A stretch of DNA of 54,140 nucleotides from Pseudoxanthobacter soli DSM 19599 (lineage in GTDB: Bacteria > Pseudomonadota > Alphaproteobacteria > Rhizobiales > Segnochrobactraceae). The position numbers and the translations under genes are program-made. Numbering within the stretch: the first letter of the stretch is position 1; the number at the start of each line of letters is the position of its first letter. The notes beneath the pieces were generated by a model that was not told the DNA's origin, did not search any database, and worked only from the letters and a program-made list of their open reading frames with translations. The stretch is from NCBI RefSeq assembly GCF_900148505.1, contig NZ_FRXO01000017.1, forward strand, positions 1-54,140. Direction: 5' to 3'. Below, one piece after another: positions 16,179 to 24,823 of the stretch.

Positions 16179-16328
16179 TCACCGCCTCCGCTTGCATATT
16201 AAAATTTGCCCCTCACGAACACGCATCGAGACGAGCGGAGTATATTCGTTTGCTGTATTGAATTGAGGCTCGATGAATGAGCGTAGGGGACGCAGAATCA
16301 TTGTCCTCCGCCCCCTAAAGATTGCTCG

Positions 16329-17099
16329 TCAGGCAGCCTTGTCTTTCACCGGAGCCGACGCATCGACCAAGCCCTGCCACGAGAGCTGCGATACGAGGTG
16401 AAGAACAATCAGATCCGACCAGCCCTTGCTATGGAATTCGACGAGCACATCGGCGGGCAGCGCGCGGTATGCCTGCTCGTTGACAATGCGGAAGCCGCGG
16501 ACGTTGGCGCCACTCTCGTCCGCGTAGCGGACCTGCGCGGTCTGCTCAACGAGCAGGCCATTGGCTTCCAGCGCCTCGCCGAACTGCCGCGTCCGCTCGT
16601 GATCGACGGCGTATGCCTCGCAAAGAGCCATGGCGCTTCGGCTGACGTCGGTTGCGCCGCCGGCGTCATCGAACAACGCAAGCGCTCCGTCGCGCCCGAC
16701 TTTTGCGGTTACCCTTTCGCTAGCGACATCAAGGCCAAGCATCAGGGGTACCGCCGCGTCCGGCGCCGCCATTCCGATGAAGGGGTAACGACGCAGATAT
16801 CCGGGGATGTACGTATCCGCACGCCACTTCCCGTCCGCTTCCACAAACAGGTTGCGGCCAGCGGTCAGCCCAGTCACGGCAAGCGGCATGCTCGAGCCCT
16901 CAGTCGCGAACACGATCGGGTAGTGGCGGCCCGCCGCGCCGAACTCGCTCGCTACGAGGGGAATCGCCGTCGCTTCCGCCGCGAACCGAAAGTCCACTTG
17001 CGGCTTCACGCCATAGGTAGCGTGATCCTGGAACTGCAGGAGGATGGGTTTCTTATAGAAGAGCGGAAGTGCGTCATCGGCATTGGATGGGTTCTTCAT
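16329..17099 (-). CDS. sapC: SapC-family protein
   Basis: 256 residues, typical of the SapC family (PF07277), named after a Campylobacter S-layer-linked gene. Seen here: FYKKPILLQ at the start, the HYPIVF segment, LFVEADGKWRADTYIPGYLRRYPF in the middle (the family hallmark; only its shape is cited), and a C-terminal FRIVNEQAYRALPADV. There is no signal peptide. The exact function is unknown; the link to surface proteins is by family name and neighbourhood. The upstream region carries the third copy of the 21-bp-period direct repeat (17341-17368), about 240 bp before the start. Confidence 0.88.
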   Translation of the reverse strand: MKNPSNADDALPLFYKKPILLQFQDHATYGVKPQVDFRFAAEATAIPLVASEFGAAGRHYPIVFATEGSSMPLAVTGLTAGRNLFVEADGKWRADTYIPGYLRRYPFIGMAAPDAAVPLMLGLDVASERVTAKVGRDGALALFDDAGGATDVSRSAMALCEAYAVDHERTRQFGEALEANGLLVEQTAQVRYADESGANVRGFRIVNEQAYRALPADVLVEFHSKGWSDLIVLHLVSQLSWQGLVDASAPVKDKAA

Positions 17100-17340
17100 A
17101 ATAGCCTTTCGCGAGTTTCGACTTCACAAGCGGTCCGCGCCCGTCTGATCGGCACACCGGACCTCTCTTGATAAGGTTCTAAACTATGCTGCATCTGACA
17201 AATGCATTATTATACCCGTCGGCATTATTGTATTTGTCTTGCATCAAGAGCTGCCGTCCGCATACTTCGCGTTTGATGCAACCCGCCGTGAACCTGGATT
17301 GGTTAATATGCTTGTCCCAGGCCTGGCGGAACGGCATTTC

Positions 17341-17368
17341 ACGTCAACGACGTTGCGGATCACGCCAA
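17341..17368 (-). promoter_or_regulatory. direct-repeat operator upstream of sapC
   Basis: Minus-strand TTGGCGT (plus 17362-17368) and TTGACGT (plus 17341-17347) start 21 bp apart with CGCAAC in the spacer. This matches the elements before the adhesin and ialB genes. TTGACG could also overlap a -35 box, but no convincing -10 follows. Confidence 0.5.
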
Positions 17369-17929
17369 TCTTACGGCTCCTGCCCCCTCGTTGGCGTTGA
17401 GGAGGCAGATGAACTTGGGATGCCGATGGCGCGGCGTGGTCCGTCCGAACGGCGTGCCGGTCTGGACGCTGGTCGAAATAATCGCAGCGTCCTTGCGCCT
17501 GCAATCGTGGGGCAGGAGGGGGCGTCGGAGGACCGGCTGCGTGCGGTCGAGGGCCCGGATCTGCGGCCCCCGGTCCAAGCCCAACACCGGGACGGGGCCT
17601 CTAGGCTGGTTTCGAGCCCGCCTGGACCGTGGAGCTTATCGGCGAGGGTGCGATGATTGGAGAGCCTGAGCTACTGCCGTTGATCCGGGGCAAGCCATGC
17701 CCTTCCAGATCTTCCGCACCGTTGAGACGGTGCACGCGGGGACCCTGGCTGTGGCGCGGTTTGTTCAGCGCGTGGCCCGATGGGGCGGCGGCGCTAACGT
17801 CACACGGACCGCAGCCGATGTCTCCTCTCCGGGGAGAGTGCAAGGCTCAGACATTGTGGGCGCGGATGTAGAGGGCGGAGCGAGAGGCAACGCATCGGTA
17901 GCTTCACACCACCCCTGAAGGCGTGGGAC
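17369..17929. other. non-coding or decayed DNA next to IS3 relic
   Basis: About 560 bp with only short overlapping frames in every direction and no recognisable protein. It adjoins the IS3 relic and is probably debris, but I cannot trace its source. Confidence 0.4.
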
Positions 17930-18725
17930 GACGGGAGCCTTGGACCTGCGGCAGGCCGACAAAATCCTGAGGAAAAGCGCCGGCCGATCACGCCGGACCG
18001 AAGCTCCACCGCTGACGGATGTGATCGCGCCATTCGTCGACGATTATCGTGGACAGCTCCAGGGCCGACTCAATCTGCCGAGTTTCGTCGATCGTTCCGT
18101 CGGGAAATTCAGCCGACGCCGCTTGTCCATCGATCCCTCGGCGGCACCTCTCCGGTGCGCCGGGACGAAATTTGCGGCGCTCGCGACGTCGCCAATCTGC
18201 GCTCTCCCGAGCACCGGGTCCGAACCACTTCCTCGTCTCGGACGTCGCTTATGTCGCGGCAAGGCAGGCTTCGTCTTCGTCCATCGTGATCGACGTTGCG
18301 CAGAGCGGATCGCCACTTGCCGATCGATCCGGACGATGTCCATGCGGGTTTCTTAGGTGGTGCGCTTCAGCAGCCGTGCGTGAGCGACAGCGCTGGCCAG
18401 CGCGATAGCGTCGCGCATGATCCCGACAGGGATCTTGATATGTCACCATTCGACGCAGCAGAGGCCGTGACGAGGTTGGCATCGAGCGCACGATCGGTGG
18501 CTGTGGCGACTCTTATGGACATGCTCTTCTCGAGGCATTCAATGGCCTCGACAAAACCGAACTGATCCATCGACGCGGACAGCCGCAAGTCTTCGAAACC
18601 GTGGAGTTCGCGGCATTGACCCGGGTCGACCGGCTCAACCATCGCAGGGCTGGAGCCTATCGACGACATCCCCCCGGCCGAGACCGATGAACGCACTGTG
18701 CGGTGCTGGACGAACCAACCCGCAG
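17930..18725 (+). pseudogene. degenerate IS3-family transposase (orfB) relic
   Basis: Fragments in different plus-strand frames line up in the order of an IS3 orfB. DLRQADKILRKSAG (LRQANEILRKAS-like) comes first, then APFVDDYRG, then ICRVSSIVPS, then APNHFLVSDVAYVA (APNRLWVSDFTYVA-like), then a VIDVA fragment. The last pieces are CGDSYGHALLEAFNGLDKTE (VGDSYDNALAETINGLYKAE-like) and VFETVEFAALTRVDRLNHRR (VEFATLEWVDWFNNRR-like). Several frameshifts and a deletion in the N-terminal half make it inactive. It separates sapC from the second AraC gene. Terminal inverted repeats were not identified. Confidence 0.75.
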
Positions 18726-18772
18726 CCTGACCAAATCAAACGGCCTCCAGTGAACGCCGGGGAGGGGGCGCT

Positions 18773-19846
18773 TCAAACAGCCTCTAACGCATCGACGTAA
18801 TAACGACGAGGCTCTCTTATTGTCGCCGTTTCCCGATCAGTGCTTGCCCTTCGGGCGGCCTGCCGCGTTCGCCGCCATTGGTTGGGAGTCATGCCCTCTT
18901 GATCACGGAAAGCTCGGTAGAACGACTTAGCATCGCAAAATCCAAGTAGATATGCCGCCTCTTCTACTGTCGTGCTTTGATCTGACAAAAGCTCCCGCGC
19001 AAGTTCCTGACGGGCCTCAAATAGTAGGGTTCGGAAACTCGTGCCCTCTTCGGTGATACGCCGCTGTAACGTCCGCTCTCCCATACATAGTTCACGGGCG
19101 ACGGTCCGAATTGCCGGCCTTCCGCATGCGAAGGTTCCCTTTAGAACGCGTTTTACCTCTTCTCTTAAGGACTTCCGCGCGTGGAGATCACGGAGAGAAT
19201 TTTCAAGGCCGGGTAATATGATTTTTATCAAATCCGCATTGTAATCCAAGAAGTCCGAATCGAGATCATCTCTATTCAAGACGAGTACGTTCCGAGGTGC
19301 GTTAAAATGAACCCGACAGCCGAAGTACACCTCGTGCTGACGATCGCGAGGGGCGTCGCGTTTCAGCTCAACCCTTCGCGGCACGATGTGGCGGCGACTG
19401 CCTCTCCTCGCAACTTCCATAAGATAGGAGAAGCTCAAATCAGCCGCTATCGGAGGAACCGATGCAGTCGCGTATATCCACTCTGAACTTATATAGAATT
19501 CTCCGCCACTTGTTTCGTATTTCAGATACTCTGGCTGATTGAGTTTCGCGTAATTTCTTACATACGAAAGAGCGTCCCGCAGATTCCGTGCCACAAACGG
19601 AATAAAAAGTGCTGCCGGAAAGCCGCTTGTTGTGATTGTTGGAATTAGGGACGTGCCCAATGACGCCCGTCGGCTGAGATCCTCAAGGCCGCGAAGAATC
19701 AAGAAGTACTGCCGCGTACTCATGAATAGATCTGTCTCTGCATTGTAACTAAGCGGCAAGTTCGCGTGGCGAAGTAAATCGGCACGATAAACCCCGCAAC
19801 TCTCAGCCGCGGCCCAAAAAGTGCGATAGATTCGACATAGATCCAT
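18773..19846 (-). CDS. AraC-family transcriptional regulator (second paralogue)
   Basis: 357 residues from the internal ATG at 19846 (MDLCRIYRTFWAAAE), chosen because it lines up with the start of the first AraC protein. An upstream in-frame ATG at 19882 would add 12 residues. The architecture is as in the paralogue: a PF12625-like N-terminal domain, then two helix-turn-helix units (IRTVARELCMGERTLQRRI, VEEAAYLLGFCDAKSFYRAF) and GMTPNQWRR. A basic 30-residue tail follows. The DNA-reading helices match those of the first AraC protein, whereas the sensor halves differ much more. This suggests two signals feeding one operator set. Its own upstream region shows no copy of the 21-bp-period element. 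Confidence 0.88.
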   Translation of the reverse strand: MDLCRIYRTFWAAAESCGVYRADLLRHANLPLSYNAETDLFMSTRQYFLILRGLEDLSRRASLGTSLIPTITTSGFPAALFIPFVARNLRDALSYVRNYAKLNQPEYLKYETSGGEFYISSEWIYATASVPPIAADLSFSYLMEVARRGSRRHIVPRRVELKRDAPRDRQHEVYFGCRVHFNAPRNVLVLNRDDLDSDFLDYNADLIKIILPGLENSLRDLHARKSLREEVKRVLKGTFACGRPAIRTVARELCMGERTLQRRITEEGTSFRTLLFEARQELARELLSDQSTTVEEAAYLLGFCDAKSFYRAFRDQEGMTPNQWRRTRQAARRASTDRETATIREPRRYYVDALEAV

Positions 19847-21058
19847 GATGGAGCTCCGCCACACGAAACCACGCGATAGCAATGAGATCGCGCTACATCG
19901 TGCAACAATGCTTTGCTAGTACAGGCAAGCTACGCATACGCGTTATTCCTGTACGTGCTAGCTAACGCAGAAGATGCTTATTCAACGCTTGCGTGGGCAC
20001 ACAGCCTGATCACAGGCAATCCCATCGTCGAATGCGCATCCCGCGTGCGCTACGATCGTGCATGACGTCCTCAACTAGGTCGCATGACCTATTTGCCGGC
20101 GCTTATATGCGCATTGGACGGATTGTCAAGAAAAATACCTCCGTGCGGGTCAAGAATCCGCAAACGATTGTCTCCGGCAGACCGGGGAAGGGGGGCGGGA
20201 GTCGCGGCGCCCCCCTGCGATCCAGAATGCGCACTATCTGAAGTCCCAGAACCGCCAGCGTTGCCCAGGCCGCCCTCCAGAGCATGAAATGGCAGCAGGA
20301 CGCTCGTCCTGATGACGATGGACTTTCCCCGCCAGCTAAAGCGGCGGACGCTGACGGCGATCCGCGACCACCCCGATGGACTCCTGGAAGAAGCGACCGA
20401 AGGCGAACTCACGCTTCGGACGGCGATGGCACCGCTCCGCGAGCCAGAGTTCACCCCAAAAACCGCGACACATCGAGATGAGCTCCAGCCCCGCCCACTC
20501 GACTCCGGCGCCCAGCCCTCAGTCAGCGACGAGTTGATCCCCCAATTTGCGATTGGGCGCTTCAGTGCCAACGGCGAGCCAGCTCTTCTGCTCTCTGCCC
20601 ATACAGTCTCGACGAGGCATCCGATCCGAGCCGTCGTCCGGGAGAGGATCGCGCTCGGCTACATACGATGTTTTCGCGCGGGCGCGGGGCTGTTCACCAC
20701 CCTCGCAAAGGGCCACATCGGTGGCCCTGCCGAGGACAGGCTCGACTGCTTCGTAGAGCCCAAGCCCATTATCTCTTCTTCTAACGCGTCAGCCGGCGGT
20801 GTTAGAACGGCGTCCTGATGCCGGCCTGAAGCCATGCCGCGGGCAAACGGGCGACGCGGCTGTCGACGACCCGTCGTCCCGTAAGCAGTCCGCGACTGCA
20901 TTCTCCGCCACAGCGACGCTGTCACCATCCTCAGCGAGAGCTATCGCCAGCGCGAACAGCGCCATACCGCCGTTGTCGATCATGCCGTCAACGGACAGCA
21001 AAAGGTGACAATGATGCCGTTGGACGGCGTATATCAAAGACATCGATAAACTGCGCGT
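19847..21058. other. 1.2-kb region without a recognised gene
   Basis: Frames of 80-168 codons overlap on both strands between 20089 and 21043, all with Arg/Ser/Pro-rich, low-complexity composition and no motif I recognise. The plus frame 20312-20818 and the minus frame 20089-20571 are mutually antisense, and neither has a convincing ribosome-binding site. The region may be remains of mobile DNA, given the relics on either side. Confidence 0.4.
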
Positions 21059-21664
21059 CTAATCCCGCGAAAAAATGATGCGCTCGAGTGTCAATAGCGC
21101 TTCATCAGACATAATCTTCGACTCTTTATCAGACGGATTATATGAGTACCAGTACACGATCAGACCATCCAGAAACGCAATGACCTGTAGAGATAAAATT
21201 TTTTGTCTCTCATAAGACAAATCTCCGCGCACCGAAGCGATGAACGGCTCAAATATTTCCTCATTGTATCTGTATGTTTGACGCAATATTTGCGATACCT
21301 TGACGTCCTGCCGAGCCAGTTTCCAAAGTTCAATGAAGAATCCGGCCGTCTCTGGATTTCTTGCATCTTCGATTAGGTAGCGGAGAATCGCGAATAGGCG
21401 GCTCTTGGGATCTAATTCCAGGGACGAAAGAAAGCGTTCGTAGACAGACATATAATCATCTACATAATACGTTATCATCGTCGACAATAAATCTTCGCGC
21501 GTCGGAAAAAAATGCTGAAGATGCCCTAAGCTGATGCCACAGCCCTGAGCGACTCGACGCATGGATAACCCGCTGTTTCCCTCCGAAATAAAGAGACGAT
21601 GGGCTTCCTTGAGAATTACTTCCTTTCTAGAGGGCCCAGATGGGGCTTTCGCTATTCTAGCCAA
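21059..21664 (-). CDS. TetR-family transcriptional regulator
   Basis: 201 residues. The N-terminal helix-turn-helix (PF00440) is clear: RKEVILKEAHRLFISEGNSG, LSMRRVAQGCGISLGHLQHF and FPTREDLLSTMI. The all-helical C-terminal ligand domain has AILRYLIEDARNPETAGFF and ends LLTLERIIF. The gene is clearly AT-richer than its surroundings, like the transposase-like gene beside it, which points to acquisition from elsewhere. The target is unknown. The nearest divergent sequence is the 370-bp AT-rich gap and the ISAs1-like gene. Confidence 0.9.
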   Translation of the reverse strand: MARIAKAPSGPSRKEVILKEAHRLFISEGNSGLSMRRVAQGCGISLGHLQHFFPTREDLLSTMITYYVDDYMSVYERFLSSLELDPKSRLFAILRYLIEDARNPETAGFFIELWKLARQDVKVSQILRQTYRYNEEIFEPFIASVRGDLSYERQKILSLQVIAFLDGLIVYWYSYNPSDKESKIMSDEALLTLERIIFSRD

Positions 21665-22033
21665 TGGACTGGCCCTCCGTGCTGTTCAGAATGCGAATGA
21701 GCAAGGCGATCCTGCGATCCAATCTTAGGTGCGTGTGCCTCAATTGACGTTAGCCTGTCAATCGTCCGTGAATTGGTTGACGAACTTGAATGATAATATC
21801 ATTCTTTATAACATGGCATCCATGGAAGTTCCCGTTGGAGCGTACAAACGACGATTATGGCGGCGATTTATCATGGTTGACAACACCGAGTGGACGAGCA
21901 TTTTCACTATGCAAGAAAGGACAAATCTAACGGATTTATATTTAGAACCGTTTCAACTTTATTATTAAGATTTTATTTTCATTTGTAATTAATATTCAGC
22001 AGATATGAAATTCGGAATTGGCGGAGGGGGAGC
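21665..22033. other. AT-rich spacer between TetR and ISAs1-like genes
   Basis: 369 bp, AT-rich, divergent between two genes and so expected to hold promoters. A 79-codon plus frame (21729-21968) has no recognisable family and no ribosome-binding site. I do not call it. Confidence 0.4.
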
Positions 22034-22942
22034 GTGAGTACGCGCGCATATGTTAGCGGCGATTTTATAGGGGTGCACGGATATGACTTATTTGAATTAC
22101 AATTCATTGTAATATTATCTCGCATAACGTCAGATATCGATATAACTGACGTTAACAATTCAAGCGAGAAGGGCAAAATTTTAGTACGATCTGTATTAGG
22201 TGCGCGCGCTAAATTCGTCAGTGCACGGGTCTTTCAGCTCTTCTTTCGTCTTGTTTCGCTGCAGTCCTTAGAAGCCGATCTGAGTTCGGAAGAACTTGGC
22301 GTTTTAAGAGCCGCCTGCAAGGCATATCCGGCCGATTTTCAATCGGTACGACACATATTCGCGAGCTCACATAGGCGCTCGCTCCTGAAGATGGTTTACA
22401 TCACGAATGACGGCAGGGTCCTTGTTGGACACCAGAAAAGGCCGAAAAGAGACGAGATCGCCTTAATTGATAAATCAATATCTCTGCTTAATATTGACGG
22501 ATGTCTGGCTGTCGCAAACGCACCTCATTGTAGGGCAGCGTTCGCCGATCTTATTCATAGTCATGGATGCGAATATGTACTAGCAATAAAAGCCAATAAT
22601 CCAGATCTATATTACGAGTCAATCAGGCGATTCGCACGTATTGATGACATACCGACATATGGCAGACGATTACAAATACCGAATTTTCGTGAGGATGATT
22701 TCACATTTATTAATGCGGAGAATATCGATTTTCCGGGCATCGCCGCTCTTGGGTGTCTGGTGATACGGCAGCGAGACATGAGTGAAAACTCTCCCGCGAA
22801 GAGATTTTTTGCCCTTTCTGCTGCTTTTACTTCGGAGAGAATGCTTGAGATTGCCGCAATTCATCGAAGGATTGAAGCAGGCTCGTATTGGATCGTCGAG
22901 ATCATAGTTGATGAACGGCGATTGTTTTCTCCGTTTGCTTAA
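22034..22942 (+). CDS. ISAs1-like transposase homologue, catalytically altered
   Basis: 302 residues from a GTG start with GGAGGGGG just upstream. Residues from about 130 on follow the ISAs1/H-repeat transposase order. RVLVGHQKRPKRDEIALID stands for the family's VLGQxKVDEKSNEITAI. LLNIDGCLAVANAPHC stands for LLDLxGxxVTxDAxxC. CEYVLAIKANNPDLY, KRFFALSAAFTSERM and IEAGSYWIVEIIVDER stand for the C-terminal block. The second catalytic Asp position reads Asn (ANAPHC against the usual ADALHC), and the AIDGKTLRG block with the first Asp is not present. The C-terminal Glu (RIEAG) is kept. It is an intact AT-rich frame, so either decaying or domesticated. Flanking inverted repeats were not seen. Confidence 0.65.
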   Translation: MSTRAYVSGDFIGVHGYDLFELQFIVILSRITSDIDITDVNNSSEKGKILVRSVLGARAKFVSARVFQLFFRLVSLQSLEADLSSEELGVLRAACKAYPADFQSVRHIFASSHRRSLLKMVYITNDGRVLVGHQKRPKRDEIALIDKSISLLNIDGCLAVANAPHCRAAFADLIHSHGCEYVLAIKANNPDLYYESIRRFARIDDIPTYGRRLQIPNFREDDFTFINAENIDFPGIAALGCLVIRQRDMSENSPAKRFFALSAAFTSERMLEIAAIHRRIEAGSYWIVEIIVDERRLFSPFA

Positions 22943-23080
22943 GAGGACGCCACGTCTGAACCATCTAATCTGGCGGCCTAACCATCCGCACAGACGCATG
23001 CGCCGTCCAGCCTGACCCCCATCAGGCGGACAACCGCGAGGCGCGTAACTGGCCTTATGGAACATAAGCGGGGGGGGCGA

Positions 23081-23180
23081 TCCGATGGACTCATCAGATC
23101 GGCAAGAAATCGCTGGGGATTCAAAAGCTTGAACATATCCTTGTCGCGCAGGTCGAGTCGATCTGAACGGGTTATGCGCT
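23081..23180. repeat. bipartite palindromic intergenic repeat, copy A (degenerate)
   Basis: It shares its order with copies B and C: tccgatggactcatcagatcgg, a gcaagaaatcgctggggattcaaaag centre, then a cgatctgaacgggttatgcgct end. Arms of the second palindrome are partly lost. It lies beyond the end of the Liv gene block. Confidence 0.75.
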
Positions 23181-23314
23181 ACCGCCAAGGCATTCGCATC
23201 GGGCTTGTGCCTGCATCATCGGAAGCCACCGCCCATCCGGTGACGGTCGCCGCTCTCTCGCAACTCTTCATCATGCGCGGTCGGGGACTGTCGCCGGAGC
23301 GTAGATCCGCCTCC

Positions 23315-24823
23315 TTATGTCGTGCCGAAATAGAGGTGCTTGAGCCGGGCATCCGTGCGTACCGATTCCGCAGTGCCCGACAGATCGATGCGCCCCTTGT
23401 CGAGGACATGGGCCGTGTGCGCCAACGCCAACGCCCTGTCGACGTCCTGCTCGACGATCAGCATGGTCAGTCCCTCCGCCTTGAGACGCGCCAAGGCTTC
23501 GTAGACGTGATCCATCATGATCGGAGCGAGCCCCAGACTGATCTCGTCGAAGATCACAAGTCTCGGTGCCGACATCAGGGCACGCCCAATGGCCAGCATC
23601 TGCTGTTGCCCGCCCGACATCGACGTGCCCGGGGATTGCCGACGGTCCTTGAGGACTCCAAAGAGTGTGTAGACCCGATCCAGGCGTTGCTGCTGTTCGC
23701 GAACCGGGACGCCGCGCGCCGCCATGATCAGATTTTCCTCCACCGACAGGCTCGGGAAGATCCGACGGCCTTCCATGCAGTGGGCGATACCGGCCGCGGT
23801 GATCTCATGGGGCGGACGCCCCACCATATCCCGCCCGCCAACGATGACGTGCCCGGCCGTCGGTCTGACGCTTCCACTCACCACATGGGCGAGCGTGGTC
23901 TTGCCGGCGCCGTTGGCACCGAGGATGGCCACAACCTCGCCCTTGCGTACGGTGAGATTGAGATCGTGGAGTACCTTGGCCTGACCATAGCCGGCATAGA
24001 CACCCTTGAGTTCAAGGAGGGGTGGCTCGGATTTTTCCGGAGCGGGCGTTCCGGACGGCGCCACCCTCCCGCCACCGCCATGTCCTGTGCCGAGATAAAC
24101 AGAGGCGACGTCGTCCGAAGCGAGCACCTGCTCCGTCGGCCCCTCGGCGAACTTCTTACCGAAATTGATCACGACGCAGTGCGAACAACATTCCCGGACG
24201 ACGCGGATGACGTGTTCAATGATGATGATCGTACGCTCACCATCGGCGAGAGAGCGAATGAGCCCGATCAGTTCGGATATTTCCTGATCGACCAGCCCTG
24301 CCCCAACCTCATCCAGCAGCAACAATTTCGGCTTGAGAGCGAGAGCGCGGGCGACCTCCAGCCGCTTCCGGCGCAACAGCGGCAGGGTGCGGGCGGTGAG
24401 GTGCGCCACAGAGGCAAGGCCGGTCTTATGCAGGATGTCGCGCCGTTCTTCCGTTGCACTCCGGCCCGACTGAAAGGGATCGATGGCGAATTGCGCGACC
24501 TCGAGATTTTCGGTGACCGTCATGTCCAGGAACGGTCTCGGAATCTGATAGGTCCGGCCCACTCCGAGCTTCGCCCGCGCCGGTGCCGGCAGATCGGTGA
24601 TGTCTTGCCCGGCCATCACGATGCGGCCGGCCGACGGCTTGAGGGCTCCCCCCAACAGCCCGATCAGCGTGCTCTTTCCGGCGCCGTTGGGGCCGATGAT
24701 GCCTGTGACCTGTCCGGTGGGGATGGACAGGTTGAGGCTGTCGGTGGCGACGACGCCGCCGAAGCGCTTGCTCAACCCTTCGATCCGGAGAAAATCACCC
24801 ACGAGACAATCCCCCTTCGGCAA
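23315..24823 (-). CDS. fused LivG-LivF ABC transporter ATPase
   Basis: 502 residues with two complete ABC ATPase domains in one chain. In the LivG-like half, residues 10-245, Walker A is GPNGAGKST, Walker B is KLLLLDEVGAGL and the switch His is in IIIIEH. Its signature is atypical (LPLLRRKRLEVARAL where LSYGQ is usual). A Gly/Pro linker of about 25 residues (near GGGGRVAPSGTPAPEKSEPP) leads to the LivF-like half. That half has GANGAGKTT, MSGGQQQMLAIGRALM and RLVIFDEISLGL. LivG and LivF are normally separate proteins that pair in HAAT-family importers, so the fusion supplies both nucleotide-binding domains. The start is either ATG 24823, overlapping livM by 29 nt, or GTG 24802. It is the last gene of the Liv operon. 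Confidence 0.92.
   Translation of the reverse strand: MPKGDCLVGDFLRIEGLSKRFGGVVATDSLNLSIPTGQVTGIIGPNGAGKSTLIGLLGGALKPSAGRIVMAGQDITDLPAPARAKLGVGRTYQIPRPFLDMTVTENLEVAQFAIDPFQSGRSATEERRDILHKTGLASVAHLTARTLPLLRRKRLEVARALALKPKLLLLDEVGAGLVDQEISELIGLIRSLADGERTIIIIEHVIRVVRECCSHCVVINFGKKFAEGPTEQVLASDDVASVYLGTGHGGGGRVAPSGTPAPEKSEPPLLELKGVYAGYGQAKVLHDLNLTVRKGEVVAILGANGAGKTTLAHVVSGSVRPTAGHVIVGGRDMVGRPPHEITAAGIAHCMEGRRIFPSLSVEENLIMAARGVPVREQQQRLDRVYTLFGVLKDRRQSPGTSMSGGQQQMLAIGRALMSAPRLVIFDEISLGLAPIMMDHVYEALARLKAEGLTMLIVEQDVDRALALAHTAHVLDKGRIDLSGTAESVRTDARLKHLYFGTT

Noticed and set aside
20089-20818. Overlapping frames of 160 (minus) and 168 (plus) codons
   Set aside because: Mutually antisense, low-complexity, no motif and no ribosome-binding site; neither can be supported as a gene.
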